Below are positions 15,930 through 24,103 of a stretch of DNA of 33,816 bases, in pieces (positions within the stretch are counted from its first letter, which is position 1; each line of letters starts with the position of its first letter). Below the pieces are notes generated by a model. It saw only the letters and a list, made by a program, of their open reading frames with translations. It was not told the origin of the DNA and searched no databases. The DNA lies in contig JANYHD010000039.1 of NCBI GenBank assembly GCA_025359205.1, positions 144,292-178,107 on the forward strand, written 5' to 3'. Made by a program: the position numbers and the translations under genes. The DNA is from Gammaproteobacteria bacterium (lineage in GTDB: Bacteria; Pseudomonadota; Gammaproteobacteria; Steroidobacterales; Steroidobacteraceae).

Positions 15930-17051
15930 ATGAGGCGGCAGGCGATCGACGAGGCGACGAGCTGGCTGGCGCTGGCGCGCGCACCGGGCCTGCACGCCGA
16001 CCACCTGCGCGCCGCAGTGGTAGAGGGCAACGCGGCTTCCCTGGTCGGCACCAGCGCCGCTGAGCTGATCGCGCGCGGCATCCCCGCAACAGACGCAGCC
16101 TGGCTCGCGCGTCCCGATGTCGCTGTGCTCGAGGGCGACCGGCGCTGGATGGAAAGCGCCGGCATACAACTGGTCAGCTGCGACAGCGAGCAGTACCCAC
16201 CGCTCCTGCGGCTCATCGCCGCGGCGCCCGTCGCGCTGTACGTCAAGGGCAACGCGGATGTACTGCTGTCGGCGCAGCTCGCCATTGTCGGCAGCCGCAA
16301 TCCGACCGCGGGCGGTGCGCGCACCGCGAGCGAGTTTGCGCAATACCTGGCGCACGGCGGATTGACTATCACGAGCGGGCTGGCCCTCGGCATCGACGCG
16401 GCCGCGCATGAAGGCGCGCTCAAGGGTGGCGGGCGTACGGTTGCGGTCCTGGGTTGCGGGCTGGACGAAATCTATCCACCCGAAAACAGCGCGCTGGCTG
16501 AACGCATCGTGGCCGGCGGCGGGTCGCTGCTGAGCGAATTTCCGCCAGGCACGCCACCGCGGCGCGAGAATTTTCCGCGCCGCAACCGGCTCATCAGCGG
16601 CCTGTCGCTCGGCACGCTGGTGGTCGAGGCCGCGCGGTTGAGCGGCTCGCTCATCACGGCACGCCTCGCCTCGGAACAGGGCCGCGAGGTGTTCGCGATC
16701 CCCGGCAGCATCCACAATCCGCTCGCGCGCGGCTGCCATCAGCTGCTGCGCCAGGGTGCAAAGCTCGTCGAGACCGCCGCCGACGTACTCTCCGAACTTA
16801 AAATTCCTTTTACAAAACAAGATATTACAGAATCGACGCCAACCAACGAAATCGGCGGGACCAACGCCCCTGGGTTGGACAAGGACTATGAAATCCTGTT
16901 AGATGCGCTCGGGTTCGAGCCCCAGAGCATCGATGTTCTGGTCGACCGGACCGGTCTGCCGAGCCCTCACCTGGCGTCCATGCTGCTGATCCTCGAGCTC
17001 GAGGGAAGGGTTGGATTGCACCCAGGGGGCCGGTATGCGCGAATCAGCTGA
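15930..17051 (+). CDS. dprA: DNA-processing protein DprA
   Basis: 373 residues from the ATG at 15930. The open frame continues upstream to 15876, but that would translate straight through the terminator hairpin, so the later ATG is preferred. After an N-terminal helical region, the extended Rossmann fold carries the family's core: IVGSRNPTAGGARTASEFA, ITSGLALGIDAAAHEGAL, VAVLGCGLDEIYPPENS, RENFPRRNRLISGLS and SGSLITARLASEQGREVFA. The C-terminal winged-helix-like domain (about 305-373; FEPQSIDVLVDRTGL) is present. DprA loads RecA onto incoming single-stranded DNA during natural transformation. In many gammaproteobacteria the gene sits here regardless of competence. The stretch at 16795-16870 is noticeably AT-richer, matching the inter-domain linker. 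Confidence 0.97.
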   Translation: MRRQAIDEATSWLALARAPGLHADHLRAAVVEGNAASLVGTSAAELIARGIPATDAAWLARPDVAVLEGDRRWMESAGIQLVSCDSEQYPPLLRLIAAAPVALYVKGNADVLLSAQLAIVGSRNPTAGGARTASEFAQYLAHGGLTITSGLALGIDAAAHEGALKGGGRTVAVLGCGLDEIYPPENSALAERIVAGGGSLLSEFPPGTPPRRENFPRRNRLISGLSLGTLVVEAARLSGSLITARLASEQGREVFAIPGSIHNPLARGCHQLLRQGAKLVETAADVLSELKIPFTKQDITESTPTNEIGGTNAPGLDKDYEILLDALGFEPQSIDVLVDRTGLPSPHLASMLLILELEGRVGLHPGGRYARIS

Positions 17052-17063
17052 ACAAACCTGGGC

Positions 17064-17540
17064 ATGATGGAAAACACGGTATTCGACATCCTGGTCTACG
17101 TCTTCGATCACTACCTGTTCGAAGAACTGCCTGTGGTCGCCGAGCGCGCGGACATCGCCCGTGACCTCGAGAGCGCCGGCTTCCGGGGCGCCAACGTCGA
17201 GCGCGCGCTTGACTGGCTGGCCGACCTGGCCGACGAGCGCGCCCGTCCGGGCCTGCGCGCTGACGAGCGCGCCTTCCGCCTGTACACCAATGAGGAGTGT
17301 GAGCGGCTGGACGCGGGCGTCCGCGGGCTGCTGCTCTCGCTCGAGCGCGGCGGAATCCTGTCGGCGACGCAGCGCGAGATCGTCATCGAACGGCTCCTGG
17401 CTCTCGACAACGAAGAGCTGGGCACCGAGCAGGTCAAGTGGGTGGTGCTGATGGTGCTTTCCTGCCAGCCCGGTGAGGAAGCGGCCTGCGAGCGCATGGA
17501 AGACATGGTGTACGAACTGCCCGCGCAGGTGCCGCATTGA
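17064..17540 (+). CDS. smg: Smg family protein (DUF494)
   Basis: 158 residues, starting at 17064 or at the adjacent ATG at 17067; the family usually has one Met. The whole length matches Smg/DUF494: an N-terminal ENTVFDILVYVFDHYLFEE, an all-helical body, and a C-terminal LGTEQVKWVVLMVLSCQPG followed by an acidic end. The biochemical role is not established; the gene is conserved between dprA and topA in proteobacteria, as here. It begins 12 bases after the dprA stop, so the two are probably co-transcribed, and it is followed by a terminator before topA. Confidence 0.95.
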   Translation: MMENTVFDILVYVFDHYLFEELPVVAERADIARDLESAGFRGANVERALDWLADLADERARPGLRADERAFRLYTNEECERLDAGVRGLLLSLERGGILSATQREIVIERLLALDNEELGTEQVKWVVLMVLSCQPGEEAACERMEDMVYELPAQVPH

Positions 17541-17568
17541 GCGCGCATCAAACCCGCGGCTTCATGTC

Positions 17569-17590
17569 CCGCGGCACGTCCGCGGTTTTT
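17569..17590 (+). terminator. Rho-independent terminator after smg
   Basis: CCGCGG at 17569-17574 pairs with CCGCGG at 17580-17585 around the loop CACGT and is followed at once by TTTTT. A further CCGCGG-like arm at 17554-17559 could form an alternative stem. It separates dprA-smg from topA. Confidence 0.7.
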
Positions 17591-17597
17591 CGTTTTA

Positions 17598-17627
17598 GGA
17601 AGCTTGTAGTTTTGGGAAGCATGTAGT
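17598..17627 (+). repeat. 13-bp direct repeat in the topA leader
   Basis: GGAAGCTTGTAGT at 17598-17610 and GGAAGCATGTAGT at 17615-17627 differ at one position and repeat with a 17-base period. The second copy ends seven bases before the topA ATG at 17635. Confidence 0.85.
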
Positions 17628-17634
17628 CCAGGGC

Positions 17635-20244
17635 ATGGCAGAAAACCTCGTCATCGTCGAATCGCCCGCCAAGGCGCGCACGATCAAGAAGTACCTCGGC
17701 AAGGACTACGAAGTGCTCGCCTCTTATGGTCACGTGCGCGACCTGGTGCCGAAGGAAGGCGCGGTCGATCCCGACAATGACTTCGCGATGCAGTATCGCC
17801 AGATCGAGCGCAACGAAAAGCACGTCACCGCGATCTCGAAGGCGCTCAAGAAGGCCACCACGCTGTTGCTGGCAACCGACCCCGACCGCGAGGGCGAGGC
17901 GATCGCCTGGCACCTGCACGAGATTCTCAAGGAACGCGGCGAGCTCAAGGGCAAGACCTCGCAGCGGGTGGTGTTCCACGAGATCACCAAGAATGCAATT
18001 CGTGAGGCGGTCACCCATCCGCGTGAACTGTCCCTTGACCTGGTGAACGCGCAGCAGGCGCGCCGTGCGCTCGATTACCTGGTGGGCTTCAACCTCTCGC
18101 CACTGCTGTGGAAAAAGGTGCGCCGCGGCCTGTCGGCCGGGCGCGTGCAAAGCCCCGCCCTGCGCATGATCTGCGAGCGCGAAGACGAGATCGCGGCCTT
18201 CGTGCCACAGGAATACTGGACGATCGATGCCGAGGGCGAGCACAGCGAGCAGACTTTCCCGCTGAAGCTGGTGGAATACTCCGGCCGCAAGGTCGAGCAG
18301 TTCAGTTTCGTCGACGCGGGCGGCGCGCACGCCGCTGCGACCACCCTGCGCACGGCAGGCGGTGCCGGCACGGCGCCCGGCGCCAGCGGTACGCTGCAAG
18401 TGCTCACAATAGATCGCAAGCAGCGGCGCCGTAATCCATCGCCACCCTTCACGACTTCGACGCTGCAGCAGGAAGCCTCGCGCAAGCTCGGCTTCTCGGC
18501 GCAACGCACGATGCGCATCGCGCAGCAGCTGTACGAAGGCGTCGACACCGGTGAAGGCAGCGTCGGCCTCATCACCTACATGCGCACCGACTCGGTCACG
18601 CTCGCGGCTGAGGCAGTCACCGAGATCCGCGCCACGATCGAGAAACTCTACGGCAAGGAATCGCTGGCCGAAGAAATCCGCATCTACAAGACCAAGTCGA
18701 AGAACGCGCAGGAAGCGCACGAAGCCGTGCGCCCGACCTCGGCCGCCATCGTGCCCGCCGACATCGAGCGCTACCTCGACGCCGACCAGTTCAAGCTCTA
18801 TGCGCTCATCTGGAAGCGCGCGGTCGCCTGCCAGATGGCGCACGCCGTGTTCGACACGGTCGCGGTCGACATGCTGGCCGGCCCCGACGGCCCGCAGCGC
18901 CACGTGCTGCGCGCGAACGGCTCGACGCTGGTTAAGCCCGGCTACATCGCCGTCTACCAGGAAGGGCGTGACGACGCCTCGGACGACGACGGCGACCACA
19001 TGCTGCCGGCGATGCAGGTAGGCGATGCGGTGCGCCTGACCGCGCTCCACCCCGAGCAGCACTTCACCGAGCCGCCGCCGCGCTACACCGAGGCTTCGCT
19101 GGTGAAGGCGCTCGAAGAACATGGCATCGGCCGGCCCTCGACCTACGCGTCAATCATCTCCACGCTGCGCGACCGCGAGTACGTCGAGATCGACAACCGG
19201 CGCTTCACCGCCACCGACATCGGCCGCATCGTCGGCAAGTTCCTTACAGAGCATTTCCACCGCTACGTGGAATACGGCTTCACCGCCGCGATGGAAGACG
19301 AGCTCGATGCGGTTGCGCGCGGCGAAGAGCCGTGGACGGTGCCGCTGGCCAAGTTCTGGAAACCGTTTATCAGCCAAGTCGAGCTGATCGAAAAGACGGT
19401 GTCGCGCGAGCAGGTCGCGCAGGCGCGCGAACTGGGGCGCGATCCCGCCACCGGCAAGCCGGTCACGGTGCGCATGGGGCGCTTTGGCCCCTTCGTGCAG
19501 ATCGGCACCAAGGATGATGTCGAGAAGCCGCGCTTTGCGGGCCTGCGCCCCGGCCAGAAGATGGACACGATCCAGCTCGCCGACGCCTTCGAGCTGTTCA
19601 AGCTGCCGCGCACGCTCGGCACGGCGGCTGACGGCGACACCGTGACCACGGCGATCGGCCGCTTCGGTCCGTATATCAAGTACGGCGCCAAATATGTATC
19701 GCTGAAGGAAGACGACCCCTACACGGTCACGTTCGAGCGCGCGCTCGAAGTGATCGCGGCCAAGGTGCTGGCGGACGCCAACCGCATCATCCAGGATTTC
19801 CCAGCCGAGAAGATCCAGGTGCTCAACGGCCGCTACGGCCCGTACATCACCGATACCGCCAAGAACGCGCGCGTGCCGAAGGATCGCGACCCCAAGACCC
19901 TCACGCTCGAGGAATGCAAGGCGCTGCTGCTGGCGGCGCCCGCCAAGGGCACGCGTGGCCGCTTCGGCCGCAAGCTCCCAGCAAAGCGCGGCGCTACCGA
20001 CACGCCCGCGGCCGCAACGCCGGAGGCAGCCGGAGCCGAAGGCACGACCAGGACCAAAGACAAGGCCAAGACCCCGAAGGCCAAAGCCAAGGCACCGGCG
20101 AAGGCCAAGGCGAAGGCTCCCGCCAAAGCCAAAGGCAAGGCACCCGCGGCTTCCCGCAAGGCGGAGCCTATGGCCGACGAGGGCGCCGCGGACGAAGCGC
20201 CGCCCAAGATGGTCGCGGCGGGACACGGTTCGACAAAACGCTAG
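17635..20244 (+). CDS. topA: DNA topoisomerase I
   Basis: 869 residues. The Toprim domain opens the protein (LVIVESPAKARTIKKYLG, then the metal-binding TDPDREGEAIAWH). The active-site tyrosine is Y315 in LITYMRTDS, and EEHGIGRPSTYASII is the usual motif after it. The C-terminal part has three repeats of the GRFGPF/GRYGPY type (near residues 616, 675 and 730) rather than the Cys4 zinc ribbons of E. coli TopA; no CxxC pairs are seen. It ends with a Lys/Ala/Pro-rich tail (about residues 805-845). The enzyme relaxes negative supercoils by breaking and rejoining one strand. It is preceded by a terminator and a direct repeat, so it probably has its own promoter. Confidence 0.98.
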   Translation: MAENLVIVESPAKARTIKKYLGKDYEVLASYGHVRDLVPKEGAVDPDNDFAMQYRQIERNEKHVTAISKALKKATTLLLATDPDREGEAIAWHLHEILKERGELKGKTSQRVVFHEITKNAIREAVTHPRELSLDLVNAQQARRALDYLVGFNLSPLLWKKVRRGLSAGRVQSPALRMICEREDEIAAFVPQEYWTIDAEGEHSEQTFPLKLVEYSGRKVEQFSFVDAGGAHAAATTLRTAGGAGTAPGASGTLQVLTIDRKQRRRNPSPPFTTSTLQQEASRKLGFSAQRTMRIAQQLYEGVDTGEGSVGLITYMRTDSVTLAAEAVTEIRATIEKLYGKESLAEEIRIYKTKSKNAQEAHEAVRPTSAAIVPADIERYLDADQFKLYALIWKRAVACQMAHAVFDTVAVDMLAGPDGPQRHVLRANGSTLVKPGYIAVYQEGRDDASDDDGDHMLPAMQVGDAVRLTALHPEQHFTEPPPRYTEASLVKALEEHGIGRPSTYASIISTLRDREYVEIDNRRFTATDIGRIVGKFLTEHFHRYVEYGFTAAMEDELDAVARGEEPWTVPLAKFWKPFISQVELIEKTVSREQVAQARELGRDPATGKPVTVRMGRFGPFVQIGTKDDVEKPRFAGLRPGQKMDTIQLADAFELFKLPRTLGTAADGDTVTTAIGRFGPYIKYGAKYVSLKEDDPYTVTFERALEVIAAKVLADANRIIQDFPAEKIQVLNGRYGPYITDTAKNARVPKDRDPKTLTLEECKALLLAAPAKGTRGRFGRKLPAKRGATDTPAAATPEAAGAEGTTRTKDKAKTPKAKAKAPAKAKAKAPAKAKGKAPAASRKAEPMADEGAADEAPPKMVAAGHGSTKR
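20047..20163 (+). repeat. Lys/Ala/Pro repeat coding tail of topA
   Basis: Imperfect in-frame repeats of AAGGCCAAG and AAGGCTCCC-like units encode a chain of KAKAPAKAK-type repeats. It is coding low complexity resembling histone H1-like tails, suited to nonspecific DNA binding, and is not a CRISPR array. Confidence 0.8.
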
Positions 20245-20248
20245 GGCG

Positions 20249-20297
20249 TGCCGGCAGCCCCTGGGGTCTGCCGGCATCCCCGCGGCGCAGCCTGCGC
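20249..20297 (+). other. Two hairpins between topA and rlmJ
   Basis: TGCCGGCAG (20249-20257) pairs perfectly with CTGCCGGCA (20268-20276); the 10-base loop CCCCTGGGGT can itself fold. No T-run follows, so it is not a standard terminator. A second stem, GCGCA (20285-20289) with TGCGC (20293-20297), ends directly at the rlmJ ATG, and no Shine-Dalgarno sequence is visible. Confidence 0.6.
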
Positions 20298-21149
20298 ATG
20301 AAATACCGCCACAGTTATCATGCCGGCAATTTCGCCGACGTGCACAAGCACGTGACGCTGCTGGCGCTGATCGTAGCGCTGCAGCGCAAAGACAAGGGCT
20401 TTCTCTACCTCGAGACCCACGCCGGGCGCGGCCTTTACGACCTGCACAGTGCCGACACGCACCAGGGCGCCGAGGCGCGGCTCGGCATCGGTGCGTTGCA
20501 GGCCGCCCACAGCGACAGCCCACAGATCAGCGCCTATCTCGCAGCGCTGGCCCGCGCGCGCAGCGACAGCAACGCACCCGAGGCTTACGCCGGCTCGCCG
20601 GTACTGGCCGCGCTCTCGCTACGCGCACAGGACCGCGGGATCTGTTGCGAAATCCAGGCGGCCGAGTGCCGCGCCCTCGAGCGCGCGCTGAACATCTACC
20701 CGCGCATGCGCTGCGAATGCGTCGACGGCTACCAGGCGCTGGGCGCCCACCTGCCACCGGCGGAACGGCGCGCGCTGGTGCTCATCGACCCACCCTACGA
20801 GGAACAGGCGGACGACCTTCAGCGCGCCGGCGATGGCATCGGCAAAGCGCTCGCGCGCCTCGCCAACGCCGTCGTAGCCCTGTGGTATCCGATTAAGGAC
20901 GACCGTGATCTCGCGCCCTGGCTCGCACGCATGGCCGCGCAGTTGCCGGTGCCGGCGCTGGTGGCGGAACTGTGGCTGCATCCGCGTGACGCGCGCGTTG
21001 GCCTGAACGGCTCGGGGCTGCTGATCGCCAATCCGCCCTACCAGCTTGACGTGGACATGGCCAAATGGCTTCCTGCACTGGGCGCAGCGCTTAGGCCCAC
21101 GCGCCAGGGCGGCACTTCGGTCAGGTGGATCGCGCATGAACAGCATTGA
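20298..21149 (+). CDS. rlmJ: 23S rRNA m6A2030 methyltransferase RlmJ
   Basis: 283 residues from the ATG at 20298, chosen because it gives the family's MKYRHSYHAGNFADVHKH start; the upstream open frame is the shadow of topA. LETHAGRGLYDL forms the S-adenosylmethionine-binding region, and the catalytic DPPY motif is LIDPPYEEQADD (D164). The C-terminal NGSGLLIANPPYQLD is also typical. The enzyme methylates A2030 of 23S rRNA at N6 by family assignment. Its end overlaps the aroE start by 14 bases, so the two are likely translated together. Confidence 0.96.
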   Translation: MKYRHSYHAGNFADVHKHVTLLALIVALQRKDKGFLYLETHAGRGLYDLHSADTHQGAEARLGIGALQAAHSDSPQISAYLAALARARSDSNAPEAYAGSPVLAALSLRAQDRGICCEIQAAECRALERALNIYPRMRCECVDGYQALGAHLPPAERRALVLIDPPYEEQADDLQRAGDGIGKALARLANAVVALWYPIKDDRDLAPWLARMAAQLPVPALVAELWLHPRDARVGLNGSGLLIANPPYQLDVDMAKWLPALGAALRPTRQGGTSVRWIAHEQH

Positions 21150-21996
21150 TCGCTACGCGGTGATCGGCTCTGGCATCGGCCACAGCCGCTCGCCGCAGAT
21201 CCACGCGATGTTCGCCAAGGCGACGCGCCAGGCGATGGAATACGGGCTCCTCGACGTGCCGCCGGTTGCGTTCGAGACCGTGCTGCGCAATTTCTTCCGC
21301 GACGGCGGCCGCGGCCTCAACGTGACCGTGCCGCACAAGGAAGCTGCGCTGCGCCTGGCCGACACGCTCACTCCGCGCGCCCAGCGCGCCGGTGCGGTGA
21401 ACACGCTCGCCAGCGCCGCGAATGGCAAGCTGCACGGCGACAACACCGACGGCGCGGGGCTGGTGCGCGACCTCACGGTCAACCTCGGTTGCAAGCTCGG
21501 TGGCGCCCGCGTGCTGCTGCTCGGCGCCGGTGGCGCCGCACGCGGCGTGATCGCACCGCTCCTCGAGGCCGGCGTGACCTCACTGGTGATCTGCAACCGC
21601 CGCGGCGCCCGCGCGAAGCAACTCGTGCAGGAGTTCGCCGACCTCGGCTCGGTTACCGTCGCGCCGGCCGCCGACAGCACGGCGGCTGGGCGCGCACGGC
21701 TCCGCGATGATGCCGGGTACGACGTGATCATCAACGCCACGTCCGCGAGCCTGCAGGGCGAACTGCCGCAGATTCCCGCTCACGCCGTGGGCACGCAGTC
21801 GCTGGCCTACGATCTCGCCTACGGCGAGCGCGACACCGTGTTCATGCACTGGGCGCGCAGCGCCGGCGCGGCGCGCGCCGTCATGGGCCTCGGTATGCTG
21901 GTGGAGCAGGCGGCCGAATCGTTCCTGCTGTGGCGCGGCGTGCGGCCGGACACCGCACACGTGCTCGCCGCGCTCAGCCAACGCGCAGCCGAGTGA
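21136..21996 (+). CDS. aroE: Shikimate dehydrogenase (NADP+)
   Basis: 286 residues from the ATG at 21136, inside the end of rlmJ; this start gives the canonical YAVIGSGIGHSRSPQIH. The substrate domain has NVTVPHKEAA with catalytic K68 and GDNTDGAGL with catalytic D105. The nucleotide domain has the glycine loop LLGAGGAARGV followed by ICNRRGARAKQL, whose Arg residues suit NADP+ binding. The C-terminal LGMLVEQAAESFLLWRG is the usual helix. It reduces 3-dehydroshikimate to shikimate in aromatic amino acid synthesis. The gene converges on the TIR-TPR gene with three bases between stops. Confidence 0.97.
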   Translation: MNSIDRYAVIGSGIGHSRSPQIHAMFAKATRQAMEYGLLDVPPVAFETVLRNFFRDGGRGLNVTVPHKEAALRLADTLTPRAQRAGAVNTLASAANGKLHGDNTDGAGLVRDLTVNLGCKLGGARVLLLGAGGAARGVIAPLLEAGVTSLVICNRRGARAKQLVQEFADLGSVTVAPAADSTAAGRARLRDDAGYDVIINATSASLQGELPQIPAHAVGTQSLAYDLAYGERDTVFMHWARSAGAARAVMGLGMLVEQAAESFLLWRGVRPDTAHVLAALSQRAAE

Positions 21997-21999
21997 AGA

Positions 22000-24084
22000 T
22001 CAGCTCTCAGGCAGCTTCATCTTGCGAACCAGCGCCCGGAAGCGCGGGTCGCCGCGCAGCGGCGCGTACAGCGCGTTGACGTTGATCCAGCGAGCACCGG
22101 TATCGCGCTCGCGGTAGGCGCGCTCCAGCCAGGTCACAGCAGCAGCGACATCGTGTCGGTGGCCGTAGACCTCCGCGATCTGCGCGGCCGCCGTGTCGGC
22201 GTAGCGGCTGCGCAACTCGGCCAGCGCCGCATCGGCGTCGGCGCGCCGGCCCTGCGCATCGGCGAGAATCGCCCGGCCGGTCAGCCGGTACCACTGCGCC
22301 GGCTCGGCTTCGAACAGGGGACCTGCCAACTCCGGGTGTCCCTGGGCCAGCGTGGCCAGGCCGAGCAGGTAGTGGACCTTGACCTGCTGTGGATTGATGC
22401 GCTCGGCCGCGCGCAGCATGGGCAGTGCGTCGTCGTAGCGCCCGACATTGGTATAGATGCTGCCCAGGACCATGCGGGCGCTGGCGCGCAGCGGATCGAC
22501 CGTGAGCGCTTCCTGCAGAAGCTCGATGGCGCGGTCGCGTTCGCCGAATACAAAAGCAAGCATCGCGGAAAATTCCAGCGTGGCGGGATTGTGCGGATCG
22601 GCCGACAACGCGAGCTGCAGTTCAGAACGGGCGACGGGCCAGTCGAAATCATAGGAACTGGCGAGCAAGGCCAGCACGTTGTGCCCTTCCGGCATGCGCG
22701 GATCGAACTTGAGCGCCTCGCGAGCCGCTGCGCTCGCGCGCGCGCTGGTTTCCGCCACCGCTGAATTGCCGAACTGGGCATCCCAGGCATAGGCGGAAGC
22801 CAGCGCCGCCCAGGCCGCCGCGTAATCGGGTTCGCGCTTAAGGGCCTGCTGGTAATAGTCCATGGCCGTATGGACGTCGGCCACGGTGGCGCGTCCGGCA
22901 AAGAACCGACCCTGCAGGTACAGGTTGTGCGCGTCGGCATTAACAGGCCTGGCGGGCTGAGCGGCCGCGGCCGCGCCCGATTGCAAAGTCGCGTTGAGTT
23001 CACCGGCAACCGTATTGGCGATTTCATCCTGCACCCTGAACACGTCCGTGAGCTTGCGATCGTAGGTCTGCGACCACAGGTGCGCGCCGTCGGAGGCACG
23101 AATCAGCTGCGCGGTGATCCGCATCGCCGTGCCCGCCTTGCGCACGCTCCCCTCGAGCAGATGCGCCACGCCAAGCGCGGCGGCAATCGTGCGCATGTCT
23201 TCGTTCTTGCCCTTGAACGCGAACGACGAAGTGCGCGCGATAACCTTGAGCGCGGGATTGTGCGCAAGATGATCGATGAGTTCCTCCGACAATCCGTCGG
23301 AGAAATATTCCTGGTCGTGCTTTTCGCTCATGTCCACGAACGGCAGCACCGCGATGGACTTGTCCGCCGCGGCCGTTGCTACAGCGACGCCAGTGCCGCT
23401 GCCAGCGCCGGTGGGCACAGCACTGTTGGCGCCGGCAGCGCCACTGGCGCCCTGCTGCGCGCGCATCCGCCACGCCTGCCAACCAATTGCTGCCAACACC
23501 AGCACGGCAGCGGCGATCACCACCGCCAACCAACCCGCGCTCTTGCGCGGCGCGGCGGCACGCGGCATTGGCATCGCCGTCCGCGGCGTCGTCGCGTGCG
23601 GCATCCCACCTGCTGGTGTTGCGGGCGTTGCAGCGGCCGGCGTGTTCGCCAGGCCGCCAAGGAGTGAGGCGATATGACTGCTGAAATCCGCGGGCGTGGC
23701 GCCATGCGGCAGCCGCGTCCACTGCACCTTGAGGAAGGACTCGGGTACATCCCCACCACTGTCAGGTGTGTTGTCAATGCACACCGGAACGATGAAGGTC
23801 CGATTGCGCGCCACGCGATGGCTGCGCTGGTCGGCCAGATCCCACTCCAGCCGGAAATAGCCCTCGGGCCGCGAGGCCGTGTTGGCAGAGATGATCGGCA
23901 CGAACAACGCGCAGTCGCGGATCTGTTGGCGGATGCGTTGGTCCCAGGCATCCCCGCCGCGCAGCTCGCTCAGGTCGAACCAGACCTCGATCCCCGCAGC
24001 ACGCAGCGACTCGCAGATGCTGCGCGCCGCCACGGCATCCTGCGAGGCATAGCTCAGGAATACGGCTTTGCCCGTCTCGCTCAT
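22000..24084 (-). CDS. TIR domain-transmembrane-TolB-like-TPR protein
   Basis: 694 residues. Residues 5-145 are a TIR domain (KAVFLSYASQDAVAARSI, GIEVWFDLSELRGGDAWD, LFVPIISANTASRPEGYF) with E80 in YFRLEWDLA at the position of the NAD-hydrolysing Glu of bacterial TIR proteins. A Pro/Ala/Thr linker leads to one transmembrane helix at about 184-203. Residues about 242-365 resemble the TolB/FlgO-like N-terminal region seen in TPR regulators and adenylate cyclases (SIAVLPFVDMS, FSDGLSEELIDHLA, HLLEGSVRKAG, LWSQTYDRKL). The rest (about 375-690) is TPR repeats. A single helix puts TIR and TolB-TPR parts on opposite sides of the membrane, TIR presumably inside. The gene follows the acid phosphatase gene by 19 bases. 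Whether TIR is an NADase or only a binding module cannot be told from sequence. Confidence 0.9.
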   Translation of the reverse strand: MSETGKAVFLSYASQDAVAARSICESLRAAGIEVWFDLSELRGGDAWDQRIRQQIRDCALFVPIISANTASRPEGYFRLEWDLADQRSHRVARNRTFIVPVCIDNTPDSGGDVPESFLKVQWTRLPHGATPADFSSHIASLLGGLANTPAAATPATPAGGMPHATTPRTAMPMPRAAAPRKSAGWLAVVIAAAVLVLAAIGWQAWRMRAQQGASGAAGANSAVPTGAGSGTGVAVATAAADKSIAVLPFVDMSEKHDQEYFSDGLSEELIDHLAHNPALKVIARTSSFAFKGKNEDMRTIAAALGVAHLLEGSVRKAGTAMRITAQLIRASDGAHLWSQTYDRKLTDVFRVQDEIANTVAGELNATLQSGAAAAAQPARPVNADAHNLYLQGRFFAGRATVADVHTAMDYYQQALKREPDYAAAWAALASAYAWDAQFGNSAVAETSARASAAAREALKFDPRMPEGHNVLALLASSYDFDWPVARSELQLALSADPHNPATLEFSAMLAFVFGERDRAIELLQEALTVDPLRASARMVLGSIYTNVGRYDDALPMLRAAERINPQQVKVHYLLGLATLAQGHPELAGPLFEAEPAQWYRLTGRAILADAQGRRADADAALAELRSRYADTAAAQIAEVYGHRHDVAAAVTWLERAYRERDTGARWINVNALYAPLRGDPRFRALVRKMKLPES

Positions 24085-24103
24085 GTTCTGAAGGCCGCGG
24101 CGG

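Noticed and set aside
20249-20276. Classic Rho-independent terminator after topA
   Set aside because: The stem is strong but no T-run follows, so it is listed only as a hairpin.
17548-20523. Very long - strand open frames opposite topA (524 and 457 codons) and similar long frames opposite ntrY, rsmB, fmt and the M19 gene
   Set aside because: They are mirror frames of strong, motif-bearing genes in GC-rich DNA, have Arg/His/Ala-rich composition, and show no domain signatures.
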